Assembly: GCA_016763955.1 (NCBI GenBank)
Contig: JAESSU010000211.1
Span: 1-7,207 of the forward strand
DNA length: 7,207 nt
Reading direction: 5' to 3'
Source: Phycisphaeraceae bacterium
Lineage (GTDB): Bacteria > Planctomycetota > Phycisphaerae > Phycisphaerales > Phycisphaeraceae
Position 1 is the first letter of the stretch, and each line of letters opens with the position of its first letter. The notes under the pieces are model-generated. The model had not been told where the DNA came from, did no database searches, and saw nothing but the letters and a program-made list of their open reading frames with translations. Shown in pieces: positions 1-5,802 of this stretch. The translations under genes and the position numbers were made by a program.

Positions 1-5
1 CAACA

Positions 6-52
6 CGGCTCGCCAAGACAAGGGGACATGCGTTTGCCCTGTCCCAAAGCCG
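6..52. repeat. Nested palindrome, possible REP-like element or hairpin
   Basis: GGGACA at 23-28 pairs perfectly with TGTCCC at 40-45 across an 11-base loop. An outer arm, CGGCT at 6-10, pairs with AGCCG at 48-52. All three plus-strand frames run into stops by base 101 and none resembles a known C-terminus, so I see no gene end here. A second, weaker hairpin, CATC/GATG at 91-101 followed by T5 at 102-106, could be a poor terminator for something upstream of the window. I see no second copy of the palindrome in this window, so calling it a dispersed repeat is inference. It could also be the end of a structured RNA. The rest of 53-171 shows no clear promoter. Confidence 0.35.
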
Positions 53-171
53 TCCTCGGAAGTTCTAAACGCTCAATAGAAGTCGTAAATCATCGGTGAT
101 GTTTTTAGTGAGCATTGTGGCTCAGGTGATAGCACCTTGTGGCTTGCGTTAATTTACTTAAACTAACACCC

Positions 172-966
172 ATGCAGCAATACCTCGACATGATGCAATA
201 CGTTCTGGACCACGGTGTCGATAAATCAGACCGCACCGGCACGGGCACACGCTCGATCTTCGGCTACCAGATGCGATTTAACCTTCAGGACGGCTTCCCG
301 TTACTGACCACCAAAAAAGTCCATACCCGTTCGGTGTTCATCGAACTGCTTTGGTTTCTCCGCGGTGATACCAATATCAAATATCTCCGCGAAAACAAGG
401 TCTCAATTTGGGATCAATGGGCGGATGCTAACGGCGATCTTGGCCCGGTCTACGGCGCACAATGGCGAAGTTGGCAAGGTGCAGACGGCCAAACACATGA
501 TCAGATCGCCTCGCTTGTGCAGATGATTAAAGCCAACCCGGATTCCCGTCGCCTGATCGTCAACGCATGGAATGTGGCACAAGTTCAAAATATGGCATTG
601 CCGCCTTGTCATACGATGTTCCAGTTTTATGTCGCTAAGGGCAAACTTTCTTGTCAGTTGTATCAGCGAAGTGCGGACCTTTTTCTGGGTGTGCCATTTA
701 ACATTGCCAGCTATGCTTTGCTTACGCACATGATTGCTGCGGTTTGTGATCTGCAAGTTGGAGACTTTGTGCATACTTTTGGTGATGCACATATTTATTC
801 CAATCACATGGATCAAGTGCGTCTTCAACTTTCACGCACGCCTCGTGAGCTTCCTACGCTGAAGCTCAATGCTGCGGTGAAGGATTTGTTTGCATTTACG
901 TATGAGGACATTGCCATTGAAGGTTATGAGCCTGATCCTGTGATCAAAGCGCCTATTGCTGTTTGA
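172..966 (+). CDS. thyA: Thymidylate synthase
   Basis: Cytosolic ThyA makes dTMP from dUMP using 5,10-methylene-tetrahydrofolate as both methyl donor and reductant, releasing dihydrofolate. From the ATG at 172 the protein is 264 residues, the same length as E. coli ThyA, and the key residues fall at the same numbers. These are Arg21 in the RTGTGT phosphate loop, the nucleophile Cys146 in PPCH, Arg126-Arg127, the QRS-D segment at 165-169, Asn177, and His207/Tyr209 in the HIYSNHMD block. The C-terminus ends IKAPIAV, as the family requires for closing the active site. A GTG at 139 would add 11 residues with no homology, so I prefer 172. No Shine-Dalgarno sequence precedes it. folA follows 63 bases downstream and recycles the dihydrofolate, so co-transcription is likely. 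Identity is certain; only the start carries slight doubt. Confidence 0.98.
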   Translation: MQQYLDMMQYVLDHGVDKSDRTGTGTRSIFGYQMRFNLQDGFPLLTTKKVHTRSVFIELLWFLRGDTNIKYLRENKVSIWDQWADANGDLGPVYGAQWRSWQGADGQTHDQIASLVQMIKANPDSRRLIVNAWNVAQVQNMALPPCHTMFQFYVAKGKLSCQLYQRSADLFLGVPFNIASYALLTHMIAAVCDLQVGDFVHTFGDAHIYSNHMDQVRLQLSRTPRELPTLKLNAAVKDLFAFTYEDIAIEGYEPDPVIKAPIAV

Positions 967-1000
967 GTTGTGGGTGGTTTAATGCTTTTATTTCTGTTGT

Positions 1001-1020
1001 GAATTGAATTGAATTGAATT
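1001..1020. repeat. Pentanucleotide microsatellite (GAATT)4
   Basis: Four perfect tandem copies of GAATT fill 1001-1020 and run on as GA into the weak ribosome-binding GAG of folA at 1021-1023. The tract occupies about a third of the thyA-folA spacer and ends 9 bases before the folA ATG. Strand slippage during replication could change its copy number. Whether that alters folA expression is inference. Confidence 0.9.
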
Positions 1021-1029
1021 GAGTTTGTT

Positions 1030-1518
1030 ATGCGTTTAGCCATGATCCTTGCCAAGTCTGAAAACGATGTCATTGGCCGGGACAACGACATGCCATGGAA
1101 TTTACGTGATGAGCTTAAGCGTTTTATGCGCATCACCACCGGTCATGCCATCATCATGGGGCGGAAAACTTTTGAAACATTTCCCAAGTTACTTCCCAAT
1201 CGCAAGCACATCGCCATCACACGGCAGCAGGGGTATGTTGTGCCTACAGGGGCCCAAGTGGCTCACAGTTTGGATGAGGCAATTAGGTTATGTCCGCTAG
1301 ATAAAAAAGCTTTTGTCATCGGCGGCTCGGAGATTTACCAGCAAGCTTATGACAAATGTGATGAGCTTTATTTGACGGTTGTCCATGCCACGCTTGAGGG
1401 GGATGCCGTTTTGGATTGCATTGATCTTGCTCAGTGGAAGCTCATTGAAGAGCAGCCGTTTAAAGCTGATGAGCGTAATGACTTTGATTACACTTGTTAT
1501 GTGTATCACCGAAATTAA
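1030..1518 (+). CDS. folA: Dihydrofolate reductase
   Basis: Reduces dihydrofolate to tetrahydrofolate with NADPH in the cytosol, and so closes the cycle opened by ThyA just upstream. The 162-residue length is normal for bacterial DHFR (about 160). Visible hallmarks are the VIGRDNDMPWNL substrate loop (14-25), the acidic residue that protonates the substrate at Glu28 (Asp27 in E. coli), IIMGRKTFE of the NADPH site (41-49), LPNRKHI with Arg58 for the folate glutamate tail, FVIGGSEIY (95-103) for the cofactor, and YLT at 114-116. Start is the ATG at 1030, with a weak GAG six bases upstream. The gene sits 63 bases after thyA in the same direction, separated by a (GAATT)4 tract. No separate promoter is evident in that spacer. 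Function is secure; regulation is inferred. Confidence 0.97.
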   Translation: MRLAMILAKSENDVIGRDNDMPWNLRDELKRFMRITTGHAIIMGRKTFETFPKLLPNRKHIAITRQQGYVVPTGAQVAHSLDEAIRLCPLDKKAFVIGGSEIYQQAYDKCDELYLTVVHATLEGDAVLDCIDLAQWKLIEEQPFKADERNDFDYTCYVYHRN

Positions 1519-1533
1519 TTTTGTTTCGCGTGT

Positions 1534-1562
1534 GCGACACGCAGAGAATATTTCGCTATAAT
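1534..1562 (+). promoter_or_regulatory. Sigma70-type promoter of tRNA-Val, with a dyad over the -35
   Basis: A perfect TATAAT lies at 1557-1562. GCGACA at 1534-1539 matches four of six bases of the -35 consensus, with an ideal 17-base spacer. The expected start near 1569 gives only a few leader bases before the mature tRNA at 1574. A perfect 6-base inverted repeat (GCGTGT 1528-1533, ACACGC 1537-1542, 3-base centre) straddles the -35 element. It could be an operator or a chance palindrome. It is not followed by a T tract, so it is a poor candidate for the folA terminator. Confidence 0.7.
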
Positions 1563-1573
1563 CTTTTTGCTAA

Positions 1574-1647
1574 GGGCGATTAGCTCAGTTGGCTAGAGCG
1601 CTTCGTTTACACCGAAGATGTCGCGGGTTCGAGTCCCCCATCGCCCA
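1574..1647 (+). tRNA. tRNA-Val (anticodon UAC)
   Basis: Full cloverleaf. The acceptor stem is GGGCGAT (1574-1580) with ATCGCCC (1640-1646), all seven pairs intact. The D arm is GCTC/GAGC (1583-1586, 1596-1599). The anticodon stem is CTTCG/CGAAG (1601-1605, 1613-1617) around loop TTTACAC, which puts the anticodon TAC at 1608-1610 and reads valine GUN codons. A five-base variable region follows, then the T loop TTCGAGT (1628-1634). The discriminator base is A1647 and CCA is not encoded (ATTA follows), so CCA must be added enzymatically. The T stem GCGGG/CCCCC has one C-C mismatch (1624 with 1638), which is unusual. Its own promoter and terminator frame it as a single-gene transcript. Confidence 0.95.
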
Positions 1648-1653
1648 TTATAT

Positions 1654-1687
1654 AAAGCCCGTAAGAATAACAACTTGCGGGCTTTTT
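1654..1687 (+). terminator. Intrinsic terminator after tRNA-Val
   Basis: A 12-base arm at 1654-1665 (AAAGCCCGTAAG) pairs with 1674-1685 (CTTGCGGGCTTT) with a single T-G wobble and an 8-base loop. The 3' arm runs into T5 at 1683-1687. It begins six bases after the tRNA discriminator base. Because the A-rich 5' arm mirrors the T tract, it may also act in the reverse direction. Confidence 0.92.
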
Positions 1688-1709
1688 CTGTGCCTAAAAT
1701 TAACCTAAC

Positions 1710-1750
1710 AAAAAAATGCTATTTTCTTTTGCGCCATGTTTTAAAATGCA
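1710..1750 (-). terminator. Probable intrinsic terminator of the marC-type gene
   Basis: Read on the minus strand, TGCATTTT (1750-1743) pairs with AAAATAGCA (1725-1717) with one bulged base, and is followed directly by seven T (1716-1710). It starts 9 bases past the stop codon of the MarC-family gene. The stem is AU-rich and the loop is long (17 bases), so it is weaker than the tRNA terminator. Position and T tract support the call. Confidence 0.5.
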
Positions 1751-1759
1751 AGGGCATGG

Positions 1760-2437
1760 CTATTGTCCGACGGCTGGGCTTGATGAAGCGAGAATCGGGA
1801 ATAGCACGATTAGGCCACTAGCGATCATCTCCACGGAGATGGCTACTACCAGCAAACCCATTAGACGTGTTAGCACATTGATGCCTGTGCGTTTGATGTG
1901 ATTACTGACTCGATCTGCCATTCGCAAGATCACCCACGAGATAAGGGACACTAGTAAAATAACGATGACGAGTCCCACACGGTTAGCCATGCCGGGCATA
2001 TGGCCTGCTTCGCTGATCACCAATGTGATCGCACCGGGGCCAGCCATTAGAGGCATTGCCATGGGGACCACGCCGACATCTTCTGCCTCGATTGCTTCAC
2101 GTTCTTCGTCGGCTGTTTGTTTAGCGGATGAGACTCGGCTGTGGAGCATTGCTAGTCCCATGAGCAGTAGCAGCAGTCCGCCGCCAACGCGCAGGGACTC
2201 AAGGCGGATACTAAATAGCTGTAAAATCATTGGGCCCAATAAGGTCATGGTGATGAGAATAATCGCAGTCACCAAGGCCGCAATGGTTGCGGTATGTCGC
2301 CGTTGTTGAGATGTTTGATTACTGGTAAACGCCAACATCAAAGGCACATTTCCCAATGGATCGACAATGGCAAACAATGCGACCCCCGCTTGTCCTAGTA
2401 GTAGCAGCTCTGGCAAAGATATGATTTGATACCCCAT
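1760..2437 (-). CDS. MarC family integral membrane protein
   Basis: From the ATG at 2437 the product has 225 residues, close to the roughly 220 usual for the MarC/UPF0056 family of inner-membrane proteins. About six hydrophobic segments are visible. Family blocks include IVDPLGNVPL (24-33), RVGGGLLLLLMG (83-94), VPMAMPLMAGPGAIT (124-138) and LTRLMGLLVVAISVEMI (189-205). A hydrophilic acidic loop at about 104-122 separates two halves with similar layout. The family's biochemical role is unsettled, and E. coli MarC is not a proven drug efflux pump, so I assign none. In-frame ATGs at 2446 and 2464 and a longer opening to 2518 exist. I chose 2437 because homology begins there, but none of these starts has a good ribosome site. 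The gene stands alone and is divergent from the zinc-ribbon gene. Confidence 0.92.
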   Translation of the reverse strand: MGYQIISLPELLLLGQAGVALFAIVDPLGNVPLMLAFTSNQTSQQRRHTATIAALVTAIILITMTLLGPMILQLFSIRLESLRVGGGLLLLLMGLAMLHSRVSSAKQTADEEREAIEAEDVGVVPMAMPLMAGPGAITLVISEAGHMPGMANRVGLVIVILLVSLISWVILRMADRVSNHIKRTGINVLTRLMGLLVVAISVEMIASGLIVLFPILASSSPAVGQ

Positions 2438-2468
2438 AGTTATCATTTTACCATGCTTAGTCATAGTT

Positions 2469-2500
2469 CCATCAAATAGATGTAAAAAGCTGTTTGATGG
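2469..2500 (-). promoter_or_regulatory. Inverted repeat in the marC-type gene start region
   Basis: CCATCAAA (2469-2476) and TTTGATGG (2493-2500) form a perfect 8-base inverted repeat around a 16-base centre. It sits five bases upstream of the ATG at 2464 on the minus strand, and 31 bases upstream of my preferred start at 2437. In the mRNA it would fold into a hairpin whose 3' arm holds the only GGA-like ribosome site for the 2464 start. In DNA it could be a repressor site. No regulator is encoded next to it. The function is inferred. Confidence 0.4.
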
Positions 2501-2562
2501 AGATTTTCTAATTGCCACAGACGAATCTTCAGATGGACAGACCTACTTCTTTGGAATCTATC

Positions 2563-2568
2563 TATAAT
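2563..2568 (+). promoter_or_regulatory. Candidate -10 box for the double zinc-ribbon gene
   Basis: A perfect TATAAT occurs at 2563-2568, 76 bases before the TTG start at 2645. The bases 17 upstream (GACCTA) do not resemble a -35. A better match, TGGACA at 2534-2539, is 23 bases away, which is too far for standard spacing. A transcript from here would have a leader of about 70 bases. This is a weak call resting on the -10 alone. Confidence 0.3.
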
Positions 2569-2631
2569 TCTTTACAGCCTGCGTGTGCAGACTCAAGGGT
2601 AGTTGTAGGGTTCGTGATGCAGAAACGGGTT

Positions 2632-2637
2632 GAGGGG
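2632..2637 (+). promoter_or_regulatory. Strong ribosome binding site that fixes a TTG start
   Basis: GAGGGG lies seven bases before the TTG at 2645 and is the best Shine-Dalgarno match in the window. It excludes the in-frame TTG at 2630, which overlaps it, and an in-frame TGA at 2615-2617 rules out anything further upstream. It therefore sets the protein at 507 residues. Confidence 0.75.
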
Positions 2638-2644
2638 TATCAAA

Positions 2645-4168
2645 TTGACGACTGACAAAACACCTTCCATTTATTGTCCAGCATGTGGCGTTGAACATGA
2701 GTGGGTGGCTTATCTCCGCGGGCAGGAATTTCAATGTGCTTGTGGTCGCATTCAAAAAATGCCTTCAGAGCCGCCCGCACCATTGCCCACAATTCCTAGC
2801 GATCAAACGACGGAGTCTTATTCGCTAGCTTCCTTGGTTGAGCCGGAGGTGAGTGTTTCAAATTCGATTGAGAATGTTTCATCAGATGCCTCTGATGAAT
2901 TAGAAGTGATAGAAGAAGACGATACGGATACTGCTTTGGATGCAGGTGATGATGTGTCTTATGAACTAGCTGCGGACGATTCGCCTCAAATGCAGCTCCC
3001 CTTGCCCGTGGGTAATAGTCCGCTTGAGGATGAGGCTTCTTTTTCTCCATTGCCCGTTTCGGATTCTCCATCGCCTGACGCGAGCTCTACGCCCAAGGCT
3101 GGGATGTATGTTTGCAAATATTGTCATAAACAATATCCATCTCGTGAAATGAGTTGCCCGTATTGTGGGTGTGATGAGTTAGGGCGCAAAATTGAAAAAG
3201 GCAAGAAAAAAAAAGATGCAGAGCCTGTATTGCGGATACTGGGAATTCCTTGCACGCCGGTGAGTCTGGGGATCGTTGCAATTTTAATTTTGATCATTGG
3301 CAGCACCGGGTTCTGGGTCTTTACTGGGCCTGCTGCGAAGTTTCGACTTTATGGTATTTCAGTGGTCAACAGTCAGGTTTTAATGCTGATGGATATACAG
3401 CCGCGTGGCAACCTTGTCGAAAAATTTAGTCAAGCTTCGGGCAGTACGCTGACCATGGCAGGTAGTGCGACGCTTAACGATGACAATGGCTATCTAGTGG
3501 CTGGCAAACGATACGAAATGTACACCTTAATCTCAGACCCCACAGGTCAATTTATATGTCTAGATGTTGCTATCCAGCAAGGATTATTAGAAAGCCACAA
3601 ATCCGGTAGTGGCTATGACATGATGTTAGTCTCAAGTTATTATTCTCTGATATCCGGATCAACTACAGTGCAAGGCACGATCTTAATGGAGCGACTGCCT
3701 AATCAAGTCACGCTAGGACTTGGCAGTGCAATGACCAGTGATGTGCGAAACCTAACGCCAGCGGGCGTACTCCCAGATCAATGCAGTGAAGGGGATTTTG
3801 TGACAGGACTCCCATTTCGTGGCAGCGTGACATTCAAAGGCACGCAGGGAATGACGGGCAGTTATGATTATTATGCTTATGCACGGAATCCAAAACCTAG
3901 AAATGTCAAAGGCCTAGCAGTGACTGGCAAGTTGCAATACCAATCACCTTACGGCATTGACGCAGCCTACGCATTTAACGAACGGGACATGACATTAAAC
4001 GTGAGTGATAATGCTCAAGTTTGGCGTGGGGTGGTAGATGAAAAAGTCAAAGCGAGTTGGTCTCCTTGGCATCAGTTTCGATTTACTTTGATATTTCCAA
4101 GACCCCCCAAAGGAAAGTATGACTTGATGTTTAATGATCAACGTGTCAAACGAATTAGTGTGCCTTGA
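2645..4168 (+). CDS. Unrecognised double zinc-ribbon, single-pass membrane protein
   Basis: 507 residues, function unknown to me. The first zinc ribbon has CPAC (Cys11, Cys14) and CAC (Cys31, Cys33). A long acidic, Ser/Pro-rich, probably disordered linker fills about 41-150. The second ribbon has CKYC (157, 160) and CPYC (171, 174), with a further Cys176. A basic run, KGKKKK at 185-190, precedes one hydrophobic helix at about 205-228. The remaining 280 residues look like a polar, beta-rich domain without a motif I know. By the positive-inside rule the ribbons are cytosolic and the C-terminal domain is outside the membrane. Start is the TTG at 2645, because GAGGGG (2632-2637) sits seven bases upstream. 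An upstream in-frame TTG at 2630 overlaps that site. No operon partner is evident: marC is divergent and a 471-base gap follows. Signalling or envelope roles are guesses only. Confidence 0.9.
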   Translation: MTTDKTPSIYCPACGVEHEWVAYLRGQEFQCACGRIQKMPSEPPAPLPTIPSDQTTESYSLASLVEPEVSVSNSIENVSSDASDELEVIEEDDTDTALDAGDDVSYELAADDSPQMQLPLPVGNSPLEDEASFSPLPVSDSPSPDASSTPKAGMYVCKYCHKQYPSREMSCPYCGCDELGRKIEKGKKKKDAEPVLRILGIPCTPVSLGIVAILILIIGSTGFWVFTGPAAKFRLYGISVVNSQVLMLMDIQPRGNLVEKFSQASGSTLTMAGSATLNDDNGYLVAGKRYEMYTLISDPTGQFICLDVAIQQGLLESHKSGSGYDMMLVSSYYSLISGSTTVQGTILMERLPNQVTLGLGSAMTSDVRNLTPAGVLPDQCSEGDFVTGLPFRGSVTFKGTQGMTGSYDYYAYARNPKPRNVKGLAVTGKLQYQSPYGIDAAYAFNERDMTLNVSDNAQVWRGVVDEKVKASWSPWHQFRFTLIFPRPPKGKYDLMFNDQRVKRISVP

Positions 4169-4639
4169 TGCAGACGAATCATGCAATCGTTAAACTCTGG
4201 TATGTTGCGGGCATCTTAATTTAGCGGGGCGTTTTTTTTGAGGGTTGTGAGAAAATCTGCGCATAAAAAAAGCCCGTGAATCCTGCTCGCTTTTTCATTC
4301 CGCTAATAGTGACCACTGTAAATTCGGGCCTTGGTGCGATTGTGTTGAGCATGACACGGGCTATATTAATTTATCGGATATATCACCACAAAAATCCAGT
4401 GCTTGAGCAAGTTTTTTTGAAAATTGTATTATTTGGACCTTTTATTTCCAGATTTATTTGAGACTGTAAACGTAGTATTTTGATGCGAATAGGCAATATT
4501 GCAGGGTGATTTTTAAGGTATGCCACAAGATGTGCAACCCAAGCGAAAAAGACCCACTGCATCGTGTTGCGGTAGGTCCAAACGCAGTTATTGTGTGAGT
4601 TGAAGTTTGGATGAAAATCATTAACAAAGAAATAATCAC
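4169..4639. other. 471-base intergenic region with competing inverted-repeat arms
   Basis: I see no convincing gene here. AGCCCGTG at 4271-4278 pairs perfectly with CACGGGCT at 4355-4362. The GCCCG core (4272-4276) could instead pair with CGGGC at 4325-4329 or at 4208-4212, so at least three folds exclude one another. AAAAAGC/GCTTTTT (4267-4273, 4289-4295) makes a further weak AU hairpin. T8 at 4232-4239 and T7 at 4412-4418 lack GC stems. Bases 4363-4460 are strikingly AT-rich. The region could hold an eroded terminator, a cis-acting leader for the downstream adenosyltransferase gene, or decayed coding DNA. Two small openings (GTG 4276-4461, ATG 4520-4603) lack ribosome sites. Confidence 0.6.
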
Positions 4640-5185
4640 ATGAAACTATACACACGACGCGGTGATGACGGCCAGACGGATCTTTTTGGGGGTAAGCGCG
4701 TCTCCAAAACCGATCTGCGGATTGGGGCTTGTGGCAGCGTGGATGAGCTTAACTGCATGTTGGGCGTGACGATTGCCTTCTGTAACCCTCAATCAATGCG
4801 TCAGATACTTTTGCAATTACAGCATGAACTTTTTGAATTGGGTGCTGATCTTGCCACGCCTTTGGATGCGAAGATTAAAATCAGTCGTGTGGCTCAGACG
4901 CACATTGATGCGTTGGAGAAGTTTATTGATCAGGCGACGGGGCAGACACAACCGATGACTTGTTTTATTTTGCCCGGCGGTTGTGAGCTGGCAGCTCGTT
5001 TGCATTTGAGTCGTGCGATTTGCAGACGCGCAGAACGTGATGCAGTGGATGCAACAACTTCCATTGAACTGAATCCCATGGCGGTGACTTATCTGAATCG
5101 TCTAAGTGATTTGCTCTTTGCAATGGCACGTTGGGCCAACGTCATCGAAGGGGTTGCCGATGTCCCTTGGGAGCAGAAGGGGTAA
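4640..5185 (+). CDS. pduO: PduO-type cob(I)alamin adenosyltransferase
   Basis: Transfers the adenosyl group of ATP to cob(I)alamin (or a corrinoid precursor), making adenosylcobalamin, the cofactor of radical mutases and class II ribonucleotide reductase. It is a cytosolic trimer in this family. At 181 residues it is typical. Seen in sequence are the N-terminal ATP-binding YTRRGDDGQTDLFGG (4-18), SVDELN (33-38), the helix with LFELGADLATP (64-74), CFILPGG (108-114), the signature RAICRRAER (125-133) and YLNRLSDLLFAMARWAN (151-167). This is the PduO/MMAB class, not the unrelated CobA/BtuR or EutT classes. The symbol marks the family; no propanediol-use genes are near. Start is the ATG at 4640 with only an A-rich stretch before it. 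It ends 29 bases before the convergent gmk stop. Confidence 0.96.
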   Translation: MKLYTRRGDDGQTDLFGGKRVSKTDLRIGACGSVDELNCMLGVTIAFCNPQSMRQILLQLQHELFELGADLATPLDAKIKISRVAQTHIDALEKFIDQATGQTQPMTCFILPGGCELAARLHLSRAICRRAERDAVDATTSIELNPMAVTYLNRLSDLLFAMARWANVIEGVADVPWEQKG

Positions 5186-5214
5186 GCAAATGCAACAGGT
5201 TAATTTGAATTTTT

Positions 5215-5802
5215 TTAACCAGCAGTTTGTTTGTTTTTTACGGCGGTCACAATTTCATCGATAGCATCTTGGAGCTCATCGTTAATGACGAACTGGTCAT
5301 AGATGCCTGACTCTTTAGCGATGCTCATTTCCAGTTGTGCTTTTTCAAATCGCTTTTGGATGATGGTTTCGTCTTCACGTCCGCGTGCGCGTAAACGTTT
5401 AAGTAGTACGTCTTCACTGGGCGGGAGAATGAACACGCCGTGAGCTTGTGGCATGTTTTTTTTGACATCGATTGCACCTTGCACATCGATTTCCAGAATC
5501 ATGATTTTGCCTTGCGTGAGCGCATCTTCAACAGGCTTGCGAGGCGTTCCATAGTGATTGCCAAAGACGTTGGCCCATTCGAGTAGGTCGTTGTTTTGGA
5601 TGTGTTCTTGGAATTGTGCTTCGGTGACGAATTGATAATCCAAGCCATGGGTATCACTGTCGGTTTGCGGGCGAGTGGTCATGGAGACACTAAACGTTGC
5701 CTCTAAATCTTTGACCACTTGATGGGTGATGGTGGTTTTCCCAACCCCTGATGGGCCGGAGATAATCAGGAGCAAGCCGGATTGTGTTTGTGTATCAGTC
5801 AT
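5215..5802 (-). CDS. gmk: Guanylate kinase
   Basis: Phosphorylates GMP (and dGMP) to the diphosphate with ATP in the cytosol, feeding GTP pools. From the ATG at 5802 it has 195 residues, slightly under the E. coli length of 207. Motifs are the P-loop GPSGVGKTT (16-24), SVSMTTRPQ with the GMP-site arginine (38-46), LDYQFV (54-59), GNHYGTP (81-87), ILEIDVQGA (102-110) and the lid region RLRARGRED (136-144), ending with YDQFVIND (168-175). The frame stays open another 59 codons upstream, but that extension has no kinase homology and overlaps the preceding gene, so I reject it. The ATG overlaps the end of that gene by 8 bases (5795-5802), implying translational coupling. It is the last gene seen in the pyrR-pyrB operon. 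No terminator is clear in the 29-base gap to the convergent gene. Confidence 0.97.
   Translation of the reverse strand: MTDTQTQSGLLLIISGPSGVGKTTITHQVVKDLEATFSVSMTTRPQTDSDTHGLDYQFVTEAQFQEHIQNNDLLEWANVFGNHYGTPRKPVEDALTQGKIMILEIDVQGAIDVKKNMPQAHGVFILPPSEDVLLKRLRARGREDETIIQKRFEKAQLEMSIAKESGIYDQFVINDELQDAIDEIVTAVKNKQTAG

Noticed and set aside
403..828. 141-codon opening on the minus strand
   Set aside because: It lies wholly inside thyA on the opposite strand, has no family resemblance, and thyA is certain.
1618..1821. 67-codon plus-strand opening
   Set aside because: It begins inside the tRNA and runs through its terminator and the end of the MarC-type gene.
1965..2309. 114-codon plus-strand opening
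   Set aside because: It is antisense to the well-supported MarC-family gene and shows only composition-driven Ser/Ala/Ile runs.
4260..4345. Cobalamin riboswitch for the adenosyltransferase gene, suggested by AGCCCGTGAATCCTGC and by GACCACTG
   Set aside because: The segments only loosely resemble the conserved B12 boxes, are in the wrong order, and the central conserved core with the CCCGC-ACTG block is absent. The structure would also end about 300 bases before the gene. A covariance-model hit would reverse this.
4276..4461. 61-residue hydrophobic GTG-started opening
   Set aside because: There is no ribosome site, the GTG lies inside an inverted-repeat arm, and the AT-rich sequence explains the hydrophobic composition. 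I recognise no family.
4383..4655. 90-codon minus-strand opening upstream of the adenosyltransferase gene
   Set aside because: It overlaps the start of a certain gene, has no motif and has no ribosome site that I can see.
5164..5220. Bidirectional terminator between the adenosyltransferase gene and gmk
   Set aside because: The available arms (CCCTT/AAGGG at 5164-5181; GGTTAA/TTAACC at 5198-5220) are short, and neither is a GC-rich stem leading straight into a T tract on either strand.
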